64,000 bases of DNA from positions 4,836,001 to 4,900,000 of the forward strand of contig JBBCBC010000012.1 in the NCBI GenBank assembly GCA_037126765.1. The letters run 5' to 3'. Source of the stretch: Stenogyne calaminthoides. Taxonomy: Eukaryota > Streptophyta > Magnoliopsida > Lamiales > Lamiaceae. The stretch's first letter is position 1; each line of letters opens with the position of its first letter. Positions 33,285 to 45,110 of the stretch are shown here, one piece after another. The notes under the pieces are model-generated. The model saw only the letters and a list, made by a program, of their open reading frames with translations, was not told the DNA's origin and ran no database searches. A program made the translations under genes and the position numbers.

Positions 33285-34483
33285 CAAGGACGGAGCGAGG
33301 AAGGGTACGGGGGGCACTGGGCCCCCCTGAGATTTTAAAAAAAATCAGGGTATTTTTAGTTATATCATATTTATATAGTATACAAAAATATTTAATCACA
33401 TATATATGTTTGAATAAAACTAAGTTGTTCTACTTGAACTTTACAGTCAATTAGAGAATTATATTATTGACGTCAGTTTAGATGAAAATTTCTCTACAGT
33501 TAATGGAATAGAAGGTCTTACTCAAAAGATAGTTGTCATAATAAAAATCATATTGTGTTTCCATTTGTTTATTTACTCGTTAAGTCATCATTGATCTGCA
33601 GATTTGCCACAACCACAATTGGAAATAACATTTTTCAAAGAATGCAACTTATCTAGAGTTCACTACTTAACCAAATGAGAGATAAAATTTTGAATTAATA
33701 ATTGTTTAGTTGTATACATAGAAAAAATATTTTTAAAAAATATAGTAAAAAAACAATCATGCAATATTTCCAAATCATGAAGAGTAGAAGAGGAATGTTA
33801 TAGTTTAATGTCATGTAATTATGTTTAAAATTTATATTATATAAGTATATGTATTGGTTTATGTTCCTGTTTTAAACTTTTATTTTTGTACATTTTTTTT
33901 ACTATTAGTTGGAGAAAAAGTTTTTTGGTCTCATAACTTTCTTGTAAATCAATTTTTCGTCCCAAAAACATTTAACTATCTAATTTTGATCTCATAGCTA
34001 TCTCAATTGTCCAATTTTGGTCCCATTTTTGCTGAAAAACATAAAATTTTGTCATTTTCAGTATTGCGCATGTCACGTATCGGTTAAAATCGGGGGTTTC
34101 TAAGCTCGTTCGTAGCTGACGTGGACGTTGACTGATAAATAAAATTTTATTTTTTCCTCAACTTAGGAGAAAGTTTCTTGTTCTTTCTAATTTTTTTAAA
34201 AAATGAGTTTTTGTTTAATAGTCAACGTCTTTGTTAACTACGAGCTCGAAAACCCTCAATTTTAACGGACTCGAGACTTGTGCATGATCAAAAATGATAA
34301 AAAAATTTATTTTTTGTGAAAATGGGACCAAAATTGGACAATATAGATAATTATAAGACCAAAATTAAACATTTAAATTTTTTGGGACGAAAAACAAATT
34401 ATAGAAAAGTTAAATAACCAAAAAACTTTTTTTCTCCTATTAGGTGGGCCCCCTGATTGAAAATCCTGGCTCTGCCACTGTAC
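33285..34483. mobile_element. Possible TIR pair enclosing the 33912 element
   Basis: GGACGGAGCGAGGAAGGG...GGGCACTGGGCCCCCCTGA on the left resembles the reverse complement of the right side, CAGTGGCAGAGCCAGG...CAGGGGGCCCACC. The pattern is seen in many plant transposon ends. It is equally present in unit 3 (about 50219-51405). The class is undecided. Confidence 0.3.
33912..34437. mobile_element. Non-autonomous MULE-like element, unit 2 copy
   Basis: This 526-bp element has GAGAAAAAGTTTTTTGGTC ends in inverted orientation, flanked by TATTAGTTG (33903-33911) and TATTAGGTG (34438-34446), a 9-bp duplication with one mismatch. It is non-coding. Confidence 0.65.
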
Positions 34484-35085
34484 CCATGTACCCCTCTCAC
34501 TCTGCCATTGGTGGGTCGTGAATGGGTGGGTTTTGAAAATTTATTTTCTTAAATTTATTTAGTTAATTTTTGTGAATACTAATAAATTTAATTAGAATCT
34601 TTCATTCATCATTTACGTTAAGAAATAGTATTTCTAGTAAATTTAATTGTAATAATTTAATTTTACAATATTTATAAATTTTAGATTTTTTTATAATATT
34701 TATAATTATTCGAAAAAGAAGAATGTAAAATGGAGAACCATAGTTAATGGTGATAAAAATATAAAATGTACTAAAATATGAAGGGTAATAATGAGAATCT
34801 TAAAATTATCAACAAATTTTAAAATAATTATCAAATGAAATATAAAACATGTTCGTACATAATTATTGTACAGCAAACAAAACGTATACATATAAAATTT
34901 GTCAAATGAATCACTATTTTAAGTATCATATCTTATCACATACATTTACCAAACGAAAGCAAAGATAAGACTCTAAAACCACTCTCTTAATAATTAATAG
35001 TGTGGTGATTAGATCAAATTGTGCTTTAATTAATTACAGTTTCAGAACTTGATAACCACTTTTCCCGGTTGTTAGAGAAATAATT

Positions 35086-36460
35086 GAGTTTTTCGAACTT
35101 TTGGTCCCACAGGACACACCCCCTCACGATTTTGGTCCCAAACCTTACACTTTTGGTCCCGTAGCCCAAAATTTTTACACATTTGGTCCCCCTTTGTCAA
35201 CTTTTTCATCCAAATCTGTTAACACTTTAAGTCCCATAGGATTTTTGGTCAACAGAGGCGCGTGAGGGCTTATTTGGAGGAAAAAACATGACACTTTTGG
35301 TCCCATAGGATTTTTTAACTCAATTTTTTCATCAAATTTTCCAGAATTTCTGTTAAAATTATGACATAAGTTTATTATAACAAGCAATTCAACAGAAATT
35401 CAACAGCACAAACTAGTAGCAAAGTGACCAACAAAATAAATTTACATATGATCTGATTGCTTAAATCCCAATTCAAATAACCCATAAAGTTTCAACAACT
35501 AAAGAAATAATCAATTTCCATTTTCAACCATTGCAGAAAGCTTGTAACAGACACAATTGATTTTTGTATTGCTCAAACACATAACTATGTTTCTTACACA
35601 ACTATTCAGTCATGTTTAAGAATTTTGCTTGCATCCTTAGATAATATAAAATCAACAAAGCATTAAATTACCCATAGAGAGGAGGAACTACTAAAGCATT
35701 TAGATGATCAAGCTGTAGAAGAAGCTTGCACTCAATCAAGAACTCTCAACAACCTCTTCGCCAGCGCCTTCAACGCCACCGACTCTCAACAACTCAATTC
35801 TGCCCTACAATCACGGGGACAGGTTTCAAAGCCTTTGGTCCATTTCGAATTCCTCTCTTGTGTGGTGTAGTCTGGAAGAAGTATACCAATTTGAGAAGTT
35901 AATGATTGTAGAATTCATTTATCACTTATAATGACCAAAACAAGATAACGTGAAAGTAACAAGCTCTGCTGATTCTGTAAGCCATAAGGGCTACCAATAT
36001 GAAACCACAAATTTGAAGATCAAAATTCAAGTTCCAAACTACAAAGATAGGCTGCTATCTCGGACGCTAATGAAGCACAAAATAGAGAGAGAATAAGAAA
36101 CAGAAATATATCTTAATCAAACAAAAAGTAACAGAAACTCAAATTGATACCGATTTCAGTTCTTTTTAGCATTTTTTTTGCCCTTCCAGATTCAAGTTCC
36201 AGGTTAGGTAAAAGAAGACACACATACAGAGGCTAAAGAAGAGATAATTCCATATTCAAGTTCCAGGTTAGTTCTTCAACTTTAATTTAATACTTTGATG
36301 AGACAAAAACTTTGATGAACTTGGTTCAAGGAAGTTTTATACTGAATCCGGTAATACTGTTTACCATACGGAGTATCATTGTTTAGCGATTTTGTGAAGA
36401 ATAACACTTTACAGATATTTTTTAAATAGTGACACTTTTTATGCTAAAATGTGATACTTC
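35086..36460. mobile_element. Pack-MULE-like element, unit 2, left part
   Basis: It begins with the same terminal repeat and the same flanking GAAATAATT (35077-35085) as the unit 1 copy. It is interrupted at 36460 by the Copia insertion and resumes at 44480. Confidence 0.7.
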
Positions 36461-38300
36461 TGTTGGGGAATAAGTTGCACAGATCTATTCGGGGTGAATA
36501 TTTAAATACAAATTTAATTCTTATAATTATTACTAGCATGAATTAATCCTATATTAATTCAAATAATAATCCAACAACAAATCATGCATATAATTAATTC
36601 ACGTAAATCCAACGCATGCGGAATTCTACGAGTTTACGTGAGCGTACCTCTTGGGACGGCAATGGTCTAGCTGATTAGACTCACCAAAAGAACTTCCCAA
36701 GTATTCCCTTAATCCTTGCTCAACTATCCGGTGGTAGGATACTTGCGAACAATTAACAAAAGAAAAATAAATTATGTTGCACCACCTTTGTAGATTTACT
36801 AATTTTTTCAGCACATGGAATTGTACTTGGTAATGAAAGAGTCATCCCTTATTTATAGAGCATAGGTGGTCGAAAATTTTGGGCAAAAAATAATGTGGGA
36901 AAATCTTTTCTTGATCTCCAAGAAATCTTGAATATATCTCCTATATTCTTTTTCCCATAATTATAATATTCCACAAAATCCCACCTACTCTTTGTTATGG
37001 GATATTTTCGAAATTATATGCAAGAATCTAAGATTTGGATCTTCTTGAATTTATGAGATATTCTTGTATTTCAAGAAATACATATCTTCCATAATATCTT
37101 TTCAAGAAAATAAAGAAAATCTTTCTTGCCCTTTATATTTCAAAAATTTCGAAATTTGCTTCATGAATAACCAAGTGGGAGATTTCTTGAATTTAATGAG
37201 ATAATTTTGTATTCTAAGAATACTTATCTTCATTCCATAACAAAATTCAAAGAAAATTTTTCTCCCCTTTTATCCATAAATTTCGAAAATAATGAAAAAA
37301 ATAAGCAACAATATTTATTTTATTTTAAACACCTTTTTCAGTTATTGGACTATATGTTGGGCTACTTAGGGGGCCTTTAGGAGAATTAAGATTGGACCTT
37401 CCAATGGATCTTGAATTATCAATATTGAGCCACAATATTATTCAAGCCCATAAATATTAATTAATCCCACTACATAATTAATATTGCACTATCCATCTTA
37501 ACCCATATTACAGTCAATATGGCTCCCGGTTATTATTTCCCGTGTTTAAGATTATCTAGCCCATTAATTAATTCAAGCCACTGAAATAGCTTTCCATTAA
37601 TTAATATCTTTTGTCCTTGGTCAAGGAACGGTTCAACATTATTATCCATACCGGAAACTAGTTCCACTTGCAAGATTTGGTATGATAAAGCTTATGAACC
37701 TCCCAAGGGGGAAAATCGAACAAGCGTACTTGCACACGATTCTCCGTATTAAATCTTAGCAATCACATGTGACCAATAATATTGCCCAAGATAAAAAAGT
37801 ATTGAATCTCGTTGATTCTCTACCCATGATAAGTCAAAGCAATAGTTACCAACCACACGTGATCCTATTTAAGGGGCGAAGATTAAAAACAACGAACCCA
37901 CCGAGGTCTAATTCTTCCTTGTTCGGCCGAAGAATTTATCCTCCTCAGAGGTCCTATTCGCCATCGGTCATGCACTAGTGTAATCTCTTGGTCAAGACAA
38001 ACCAATCGAGCCTTACACCTCAACCTTTCGCGATGGATTGTTCATTTCCATCTAGGTCGTGAATGGGTACTTTTTTTTTAGTTACAAAGGGAATTAATTT
38101 AATCTTCGTGATGGTATCACTAAATTAACAACAAAGGTAACACGTCATTTAATTATTGAAACGATTATGCAATAAATATATGTAACATTCAATCATATTT
38201 AAAGCATCATTGATAAAAAATTTATTTCAAATAAATAAGTGCGGAAATTGGTTTCGATTATACAAAGTAAAAAGCATATTTTCAAATTATAATCCCAACA
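36461..38300 (-). repeat. 3' LTR of the Copia element
   Basis: 1,840 bp, nearly identical to 42644-44479 over its first 1.4 kb. In the last 400 bp (37900-38300 against 44080-44479) differences are dense and often pair CG here with CTG or CAG there. It directly follows truncated pol sequence. Confidence 0.9.
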
Positions 38301-38915
38301 GCTCCGACACTTTTTTGTACACACAACTTTTCGAACTCGTTTTGATCGAACCCACAAGACTTTATAACATGATCAAAACATTGGTTCCAAGCTCTGGATG
38401 CTGTTTGAGTCCGTAAATGGACTTCATGAGCTTACAAACTAGGTGTTCTTGGCCTTTTTCAATGAAGCCTTGGGGTTGTTGCATATAGATCTCTTCATCA
38501 AGACTTCCGTTAAGGAAAGCCATCTTGACATCCATTTGCCGATTTCAAAGTCGAGATCTTGTGACAATCGATAACAAGAATTTGGATGGACTTGAGCATG
38601 GCTACTGGCGAAAAAAGTTTCCTCATAATCGATCCCTTCTTTCTCGAAAGTATAACCTTTTCCCCATTTAGTCTTGACTTGAAGGTTTCCACCTTCCCGT
38701 CCGGTCCTCTTTTTCTCTTATACACCCACTTGCAACCAATGGGTTTGACCCCATTAAGTGGTTCGACTAGCTCCCACACTCTGTTATGAAACATAGAACC
38801 CATTTTGGCTTTCATCATTTGTTTGCCAAGAATCAGATCCTTGTCTTGGATTGCCTCGTCATATGTCCATGGGTCCGATTAAATGCGTGTCCGAGAATCA
38901 AGTCTGAGGACTCCC
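38301..38915 (-). pseudogene. Copia reverse transcriptase, N-terminal part only
   Basis: It is read from about 38910 downward: DPWTYDEAIQDKDLILGKQ, NRVWELVEP, PIGCKWVYKRKRGPDGKVE, FSPVAMLKSI, then MAFLNGSLDEEIYMQQPQGF and CKLMKSIYGLKQ, all classic Copia RT blocks. A one-base loss after GLKQ and earlier shifts break the frame. It stops at a CVYKK-like stretch just before the LTR, so the YxDD catalytic block and RNase H are absent. The enzyme would copy RNA to DNA, but this copy cannot. Confidence 0.85.
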
Positions 38916-38943
38916 CCTTTCCCCATGAATCTCTCGGGTTGTT

Positions 38944-40053
38944 TCACAACCCTCCCACTCCGCCGGGTTCCGGTTGTGTAAGTGTGTCATTTGGTATGTC
39001 ATCTTGTACAGTTGGCATTGAGGTTAGCCCCCTTAGCTCATTTAAGGTAATCTCACTTCTGGGTCTTCTTTCGTTCATATAGTCTTCTTCCAAAAATCTA
39101 AAGTGGGTGCTTATTACCACCTTTTGATCTTCGAGACCATAGAACATACACCCTTTTGTTCCCTCGGGGTATCCCACAAACAACCTTAATTCTGATCGAG
39201 GATCCAATTTTTCGGCTTCCTTGTCCAACACGTAGGCCGGACACCTCCAAATCCTCATGTGTCTCAAACTAGGCTTGCGCCCGGTCCACAATTCTTTGGG
39301 AGTTTTGGGAACCGATTTGGATGGCACCAAGTTCGAGAATGTGAGTTCTTTGTTTCCAAGGCATGACCCCGTAAGCGACTTGGGAAGATCATAACTTATC
39401 ATAGACCTAACCATTTCCAAAAGAGTTCTTTCTTAAGCTTTGCAACCACGTTTTGTTGAGGGGTTCCGGTGCGATTAGTGGGATGCAATCCCTTCATCGA
39501 CAAGTAGTTCAAAAACTCATATTTGAGGTATTCGCCTCCACGATCGGATCGTAGAGACTTGATCGTTTTTCCTTATGATTCTCTGCTTGAGCCTTAAATT
39601 CTTTGAATTTCTTAAAGGTCTCGATTTATGCTTCATAAGGAAAATATAACTGTACCTTGAGTAATCATCAATAAAAGTGACGAAATACTCATAACCTCCT
39701 CTTTGCTTTGGTTGACATTGGACCACATACATACGTGTGAACGATTTCTAACACTTCTTTGGCTCTATTCCTTGGCTCCAAATGCCCTCTTGGTCATTTT
39801 TACCCTCCAAACATGATTCGCAGTTGAATTGGTTCAACTTGGAGAAACTCCGGTGAACCGTCTTTTCACCAACCTTTGGATCCTCTTTGGATTTATATGA
39901 CCCAATCTTAGACGCCATAGAAGTGTCTGCGTCAAGCGTCGATGGACGTTTTTTTAAAAGCTTGATTGATGTGTTATAGGATGAATTTCGTGAGTGGTGT
40001 GTGCAGTTAATTCTATAGAGATTATTCGACCAATGTCCCATTCTGAGATACAC
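38944..40053 (-). pseudogene. Copia integrase, broken
   Basis: Going down the minus strand: a pre-integrase zinc region with FNCESCLEGK, then the core GGYEYFVTFIDDYSRYSYIF (about 39650-39700), then the C-terminal part with TPKELWTGRKPSLRHMRIW, CPAYVL and LFVGYPEGTKGCMFYG. These are the usual Copia integrase blocks in order. Frameshifts lie near 39520, 39750 and 39440. It would insert element DNA into the genome, but this copy is not functional. Confidence 0.88.
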
Positions 40054-40252
40054 TCATCATTTCAAGAAATGATGTCATTCTTATTAGAAGAAACTTAGTG
40101 TCCTTTAATCAAATTTTAGAAACCGAAAGTGAATTCTTTCCAAAACCGGGAACATAAAGATAATCTCAAAAAAAAACTTCATCTTTAAAAGACAGTGCAC
40201 TTCTCCTTTGCTTTAACCACTACTCATGTAGCAATCGCAATATCACATTACT

Positions 40253-40330
40253 TGCATAGCATTGCAATAACCGTTACTATCGTAGCATTGCAATATCTGC
40301 TACTTACGTAGCATTGCAATAAAATTGCTA
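40253..40330. repeat. Short tandem repeat in the protease region
   Basis: GTAGCATTGCAATA recurs three times at about 28-31 bp spacing. It lies where intact Copia protease would continue after LITLGD, and disrupts that frame. Confidence 0.55.
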
Positions 40331-40465
40331 CTTCTCGTAACATCGCCCAGTGTGATGAGGATCTCACTCCCACTAAGTTGCGGACGGTTTGAACCCGTGA
40401 AGCAAACATGATTAGTGGATCTCGTATCAACCACCCACGAATGAGAAGTATACGTGACTAAACAA
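40309..40465 (-). pseudogene. Copia protease fragment with altered active site
   Basis: SWVVDTRSTNHVCFTGSN is the Copia aspartic protease motif, normally D-[ST]-G-[AS]-T-x-H. Here the glycine is arginine (DTR), which should inactivate it. LSGSEILITLGD follows as in the family, then the frame ends in the 40253-40330 repeats. Confidence 0.8.
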
Positions 40466-40546
40466 GTTTCAACAACTAGTGCATGAGAATTACCTTTCTT
40501 TTCTGTCCCTTTTGGGGTTGGAACAGCAAACCTCCATTGTCCTCTT

Positions 40547-41095
40547 TCACCTCAGCTCAAGCACTTCCTCCTTGATTTTTTCCTTGGCGCCACAAGCATT
40601 CCTCATCTTACCATTGCCCTTGGCAACAGATTGAGTTTTATTGCTTATGGCTTTTGGTCCTCTTCTTTTTCTTGCCTTCCTTGGCCTAGAAAATGAAGAC
40701 TTACCACTGCCGTTAAAGCTTGAGTTTGGTGTCCCATCAATATCTCTGCCGAGACCAAAGCTTGCAAACAAATCATTAGCGAGGCCAAAATGCTCGTAAA
40801 CTTTTTGGGCAGAGAGTGAAATACCAAATTCATCTGAGTCTCCAGATTATAATCTGCACTCAGAATCTCAAGTTTGTTCGGGATGGGCCATCTATTTTGA
40901 GGACGTAATCCCTTACGGGTTTTCCCTCCACCATTTTTCGACATCTCTCAAGAAGGTGATCCGACGAGTCCCGATTTTTTACTCGTCAGTTGGCTCATCT
41001 GATTTTGGTGTGTCAAGAATCCACTTGTGCTTTTGTGCAGTTAGGACAATTATAATTTTTCGTTTCCAATCAATATAGTTTCCATACATATTGCA
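40547..41095 (-). pseudogene. Copia gag fragment
   Basis: Starting near 41095 the minus strand gives NYIDWKRKIIIVLTAQKHKW, the N-terminal gag block of Copia elements, then a stop. Further on come LETQMNLVFHSLPKKFTSI and a basic region (RKARKRRGPKAISNK). The CCHC zinc knuckle expected before protease is not visible. Several stops and shifts are present. Confidence 0.75.
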
Positions 41096-41929
41096 TTGAC
41101 TTTAAGTATATTAACAGTGGATTAAAAGGTTACGACATGCTGAACTAAAATAAATAACTATATGCATAAGCACAAGTATATCACTAGATTCGATCACATG
41201 CATCATATTAAAATCTCAAAAAAATATGAACATGCATCAGCCAACATCTCAAAATAGTTTAAATAAGCCACGTGCGGTGGGTCATTATTTAAACACATTC
41301 AAGCAGGTTACAAACAAGAACAATTACAAACCTTTAATATCCAGATTAAGAGTTGGCTCCCACTTGACCAATATAAAATTAAATCGACAGGACTTGGGGA
41401 AGTATATGCATATCAATTTTATACCTAAGTAATAACCATGATTAAATACCGGATTATTATTTCGCTTTGATCGAGCCTCGTGGGGAGGGTCATCGTCGCC
41501 ACTAGTAATAATCCACAATCATCCTTTGGAATTCATTCATGTGAAAGCTAACTTTTGACCTTCCCGTGGGGGGAATTTCTCCAAAAGAATTCACAAATAA
41601 ATAAATCATGGAGGTCAAAATTAATTCAATTTTATTATCCGGAATAAAATTGTCAATTAATTATTTAAAAATACTTAGTAATTTTTGATGGAGAGATTTT
41701 TCATTGGGCAACTCTCATGTAAACACATTTAAATAAATTAAATAAAGCATAAGATAACACAATAATAAATCAAGCAAAGCGGAAAAATAAACATATTGGG
41801 CACAAATTATCCAATTGTCATGGTTTGATTTTTCTTGGCTTGATTTTGAAGAAACAAATCTTGAATTTCTCCCACTAGATCGTCTCGAAAAGAACTCCAT
41901 CTCAAACGCCACGCCAAGTAGCTCCTTGC

Positions 41930-42290
41930 CGGGATGCACGCGTCAAGATCCGTGCCCCTTTGGTCGAAGTCACCAAGACCTCGGCGACCTCGGCGAGGGT
42001 TTTAAGTACCTTGGCGAAGCGACCTTCAGCGCACAAGATCCGCGCAAGGCCCATCGCCTAGCCTCGCGCCATGAACTGGCAGCCTCCGCGCCCCGAGAGT
42101 CCGTGCAAAGCGCCCGCGGCGCTCGCGCCCGTCCGGGTCCGCTCACTCCGCGCACCGGAGCCGCGTGAGCCTATGTGCCCGATGCGGTCTCGATCTCGAT
42201 CCCTCCGCGCTGCCTCGGCCTCGCCCGCTTGCGTCGCGTCAAGGCGTCTCGATCGCGCCAGGCGTGCCTTGGCATGTTTCGCGTGACGCA
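41930..42290. other. GC-rich island in the Copia leader
   Basis: About 360 bp is far richer in G+C than anything else in the element, with many CGCG/GCGCC motifs, between the PBS (42630) and gag (41095). All long frames are arginine/alanine-rich composition artefacts. It may be a structured RNA leader or captured DNA. Confidence 0.5.
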
Positions 42291-42629
42291 CGCCTAGTTC
42301 TGGATTTTATCCTTTAATTCTTCGTCTCCACCTCCGTTTCCGATCCAGTTACAATTTATTTACAAAAAATAAATAAACCTAGATCTAGACTAGTCTATTA
42401 CATTGATCAAATAAAAAAATCCTAATCTACTCGTGGATTTTCTCACGAGGCAAAACGAATCCGAACGAATCGAATTAAAAACCACAATTTATATGCATGC
42501 ATAAATAAACACATTAAATTCCACGACAATTGGATACCTGCAAAATAGATCTAGCAATTCTACTATCCAATTTCAAATTTAATGACAACAAATTAAATTA
42601 CAATTTAAAATTCAGAGCCCGAAACTGTG

Positions 42630-42641
42630 GCTCTGATACCA
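42630..42641 (-). other. Primer-binding site of the Copia element
   Basis: The minus strand reads TGGTATCAGAGC, complementary to the 3' end of plant initiator tRNA-Met, two bases inside the 5' LTR. This fixes element orientation. Confidence 0.92.
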
Positions 42642-42643
42642 AT

Positions 42644-44479
42644 TGTTGGGGAATAAGTTGCACAGATCTATTCGGGGTGAATATTTAAATACAAATTTAA
42701 TTCTTATAATTATTACTAGCATGAATTAATCCTATATTAATTCAAATAATAATCCAACAACAAATCATGCATATAATTAATTCACGTAAATCCTACGCAT
42801 GCGGAATTCTACGAGTTTAAGTGAGCGTACCTCTTGGGACGGCAATGGTCTGGCTGATTACACTCACCAAAAGAACTTCCCAAGTATTCCCTTAATCCTT
42901 GCTCGACAATCCGGTGGTAGGATACTTGCGAACAATTAACAAAAGGAAAATAAATTATGTTGCACCACCTTTGTGGATTTACTAATTTTTCCAGCACACG
43001 AAATTGTACTTGGGAATGAAAGAGTCATCCCCTATTTATAGAGCATAGGTAGTCGAAAATTTTGGGCAAAAAATAATGTGGGAAAATATTTTCTTGATCT
43101 CCAAGAAATCTTGAATATATCTCCTATATTCTTTTTCTCATAATTATAATATTCCACAAAATCCCACCTACTCTTTGTTATGGGATATTTTCGAAATTAT
43201 AGGCAAGAATCCAAGATTTGGATCTTCTTGAATTTATGAGATATTCTTGTATTTCAAGAAATACATATCTTTCATAATATCTTTTCAAGAAAATCAAGAA
43301 AATCTTTCTTGCCCTTTATATTTCAAAAATTTCGAAATTTACTTCATGAATAACCAAGTGGGAGATTTCTTGAATTTAATGAGATAATCTTGTATTCCAA
43401 GAATACATATCTTCATTCCATAACAAAATTCAAAGAAAATCTTTCTCCCCTTTTATCCATAAATTTCGAAAATAATGGAAAAAATAAGCAACAATATTTA
43501 TTTTATTTTAAACACCTTTTTCAGTTATTGGACTATATGTTGGGCTACTTAGGGGGCCTTTAGGAGAATTAAGATTGGACCTTCCAATGGATCTTGAATT
43601 ATCAATATTGAGCCACAATATTATTCAAGCCCATAAATATTAATTAATCCCACTACATAATTAATATTGCAATATCCATCTTAACCCATATTACAGTCAA
43701 TATGGCTCCCGGTTATTATTTCTCGTGTTTAAGATTATCTAGCCCATTAGTTAATTCAAGCCACTGAAATAGCTTTCCGTTAATTAATATCTTTTGTCCA
43801 TGGTCAAGGAACGGTTCAACATTATTTTCCATACCGGAAACTAGTTCCACTTGCAAGATTTGGTATGATAAAGCTTATGAACCTCCCAAGGGGGCAAATC
43901 GAACAAACGTACTTGCACACGATTCTCCGTATTAAATCTTAGCAATCACATGTGACCAATAATATTGCCCAAGATAAAAAGTATTGAATCTCGTTGATTC
44001 TCTATCCATGATAAGTCAAAGCAATAGTTACCAACCACACGTGATCCTATTTAAGGGACGAAGATTAAGTAACAATGAACCACTGAGGTCTAATTCTTCC
44101 TTGTTCAGTTCTGAAGAATTTGTCCTCTTGTAGGTCCTATTCAGTGCATCAGTCATGCACTAGTGTAATCTCTCGGTCAAGACAAGCCAATCTGAGCCTT
44201 ACACTTCAACCTTTCACGATGGATTGTTCATTTCCATCTAGGTCATGAATGGTGTACTTTTAGTTACAAGGGACTGTTAATTTAATCTTCTGTTATCTGG
44301 TATCACTAAATTAACTACAATGTAACACGTACTATTTATTAAACAGCCAGCAAAGAAATATATGTAACATTCAATGATATTTAAAGCATCAGTGATAAAC
44401 AATTTATTTCAGTAAATAAGTCCGAAATTCAGTTTTGATTATACAAAGTAAAAGCATACTTTCCATTATAATCCCAACA
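42644..44479 (-). repeat. 5' LTR of the Copia element
   Basis: 1,836 bp, same ends as the 3' LTR. It lies upstream of the PBS on the minus strand, so it is the promoter-bearing copy. Confidence 0.9.
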
Positions 44480-45110
44480 ACTTCATATCCTAAAATATAG
44501 TATTACTTGGAAGTTGGAAGATTGAAGAAGTAAATTTACAAAATCAAGAAAATCTTGTAAATCTCAAGAGGGAACGATTCTTGCAACAAGTTTTGTATTT
44601 ATATCACGTTTCTAGTATTAGAGTCTGAGTCTTCCATGCAATTCAAAATTTCTTCTTAGACCGACTCTCCTTAGTTTCAAATCATTATATATTTTCTAGA
44701 ACAATCATATAAAACAAACCAACCCAAAACCCAGCCAGGATGAGATTCTTAATCCTATATCGACCAATTTACAGGACAAAAACATGCATACTGATAAAAC
44801 AAGCCAAAGACAACTTACCAATGAAAGGACGACGAACTTGATGAAATTGCTTAATTTGATGCAGAAGCAGCCGCACTTGGAGTTGTGTGTCATCTTCATT
44901 TGAATCCTCCCATCACTATGGCCTGCCGTTCAGCAGTATCCTCTACGATATTTGATGCATATGAAACAACAATTTCACTTAACTGATACAGTAATACGAA
45001 AAAAAATTGCACCATCACTCCTCAAAACAATTAGGATCAAGCAAAAGAAACAAAAATAGAGAAATTAAACAACACGAAACCACCAGAAAAATTAAACAGA
45101 GAAATTGCCT
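44480..45110. mobile_element. Pack-MULE-like element, unit 2, right part, truncated
   Basis: It continues the element from 36460 (ACTTCATATCCTAAAATAT) to GAGAAATTGCCT, equivalent to unit 1 position 3079, where the large deletion starts. The right terminal repeat is gone. The exon-like piece at 44825-44930 reads most coherently in this copy. Confidence 0.7.
45107..45110. other. Deletion junction with 4-bp microhomology
   Basis: AAATTGCCT from unit 1 position 3079 joins CCTTCCGCC from position 27706. GCCT is present at both parent sites (3076-3079, 27706-27709). The result is a chimeric 89-codon frame at 45007-45276, made of MULE interior plus gag-like sequence. Confidence 0.85.

Larger units (their letters stand above)
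1..33978. repeat. Tandem segmental unit 1 (full length, start cut by window edge)
   Basis: The first 13 kb matches 50910-64000 almost base for base, and 27706-33978 matches 45107-50908. The join from 33978 into 33979 repeats the sequence at position 1. This is the only unit with the 13.1-27.7 kb segment and the only one with an intact SWEET gene. The start is set by the window edge, not by a recognised duplication breakpoint. Confidence 0.85.
36461..44479 (-). mobile_element. Copia (Ty1-type) LTR retrotransposon, defective
   Basis: This 8,019-bp element lies on the minus strand. Both LTRs start TGTTGGGG and end CCCAACA. ACTTC flanks both sides (36456-36460, 44480-44484), and the uninterrupted site GATACTTCATAT is present in unit 1 (about 2443) and unit 3 (about 53362). 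In order on the minus strand come the 5' LTR, PBS, a long leader, gag, protease, integrase and the first part of reverse transcriptase, the Copia order. The catalytic half of RT, RNase H and a normal polypurine tract are missing. Frameshifts and stops are many, so it cannot move by itself. Confidence 0.93.

Noticed and set aside
40253..40330. CRISPR-like regular repeats
   Set aside because: Only three short units, in a plant retrotransposon, with no spacers of uniform length or cas genes.
42058..42291. Arginine/alanine-rich frame in the GC island
   Set aside because: All frames on both strands are open there because of base composition. No start context or family motif.
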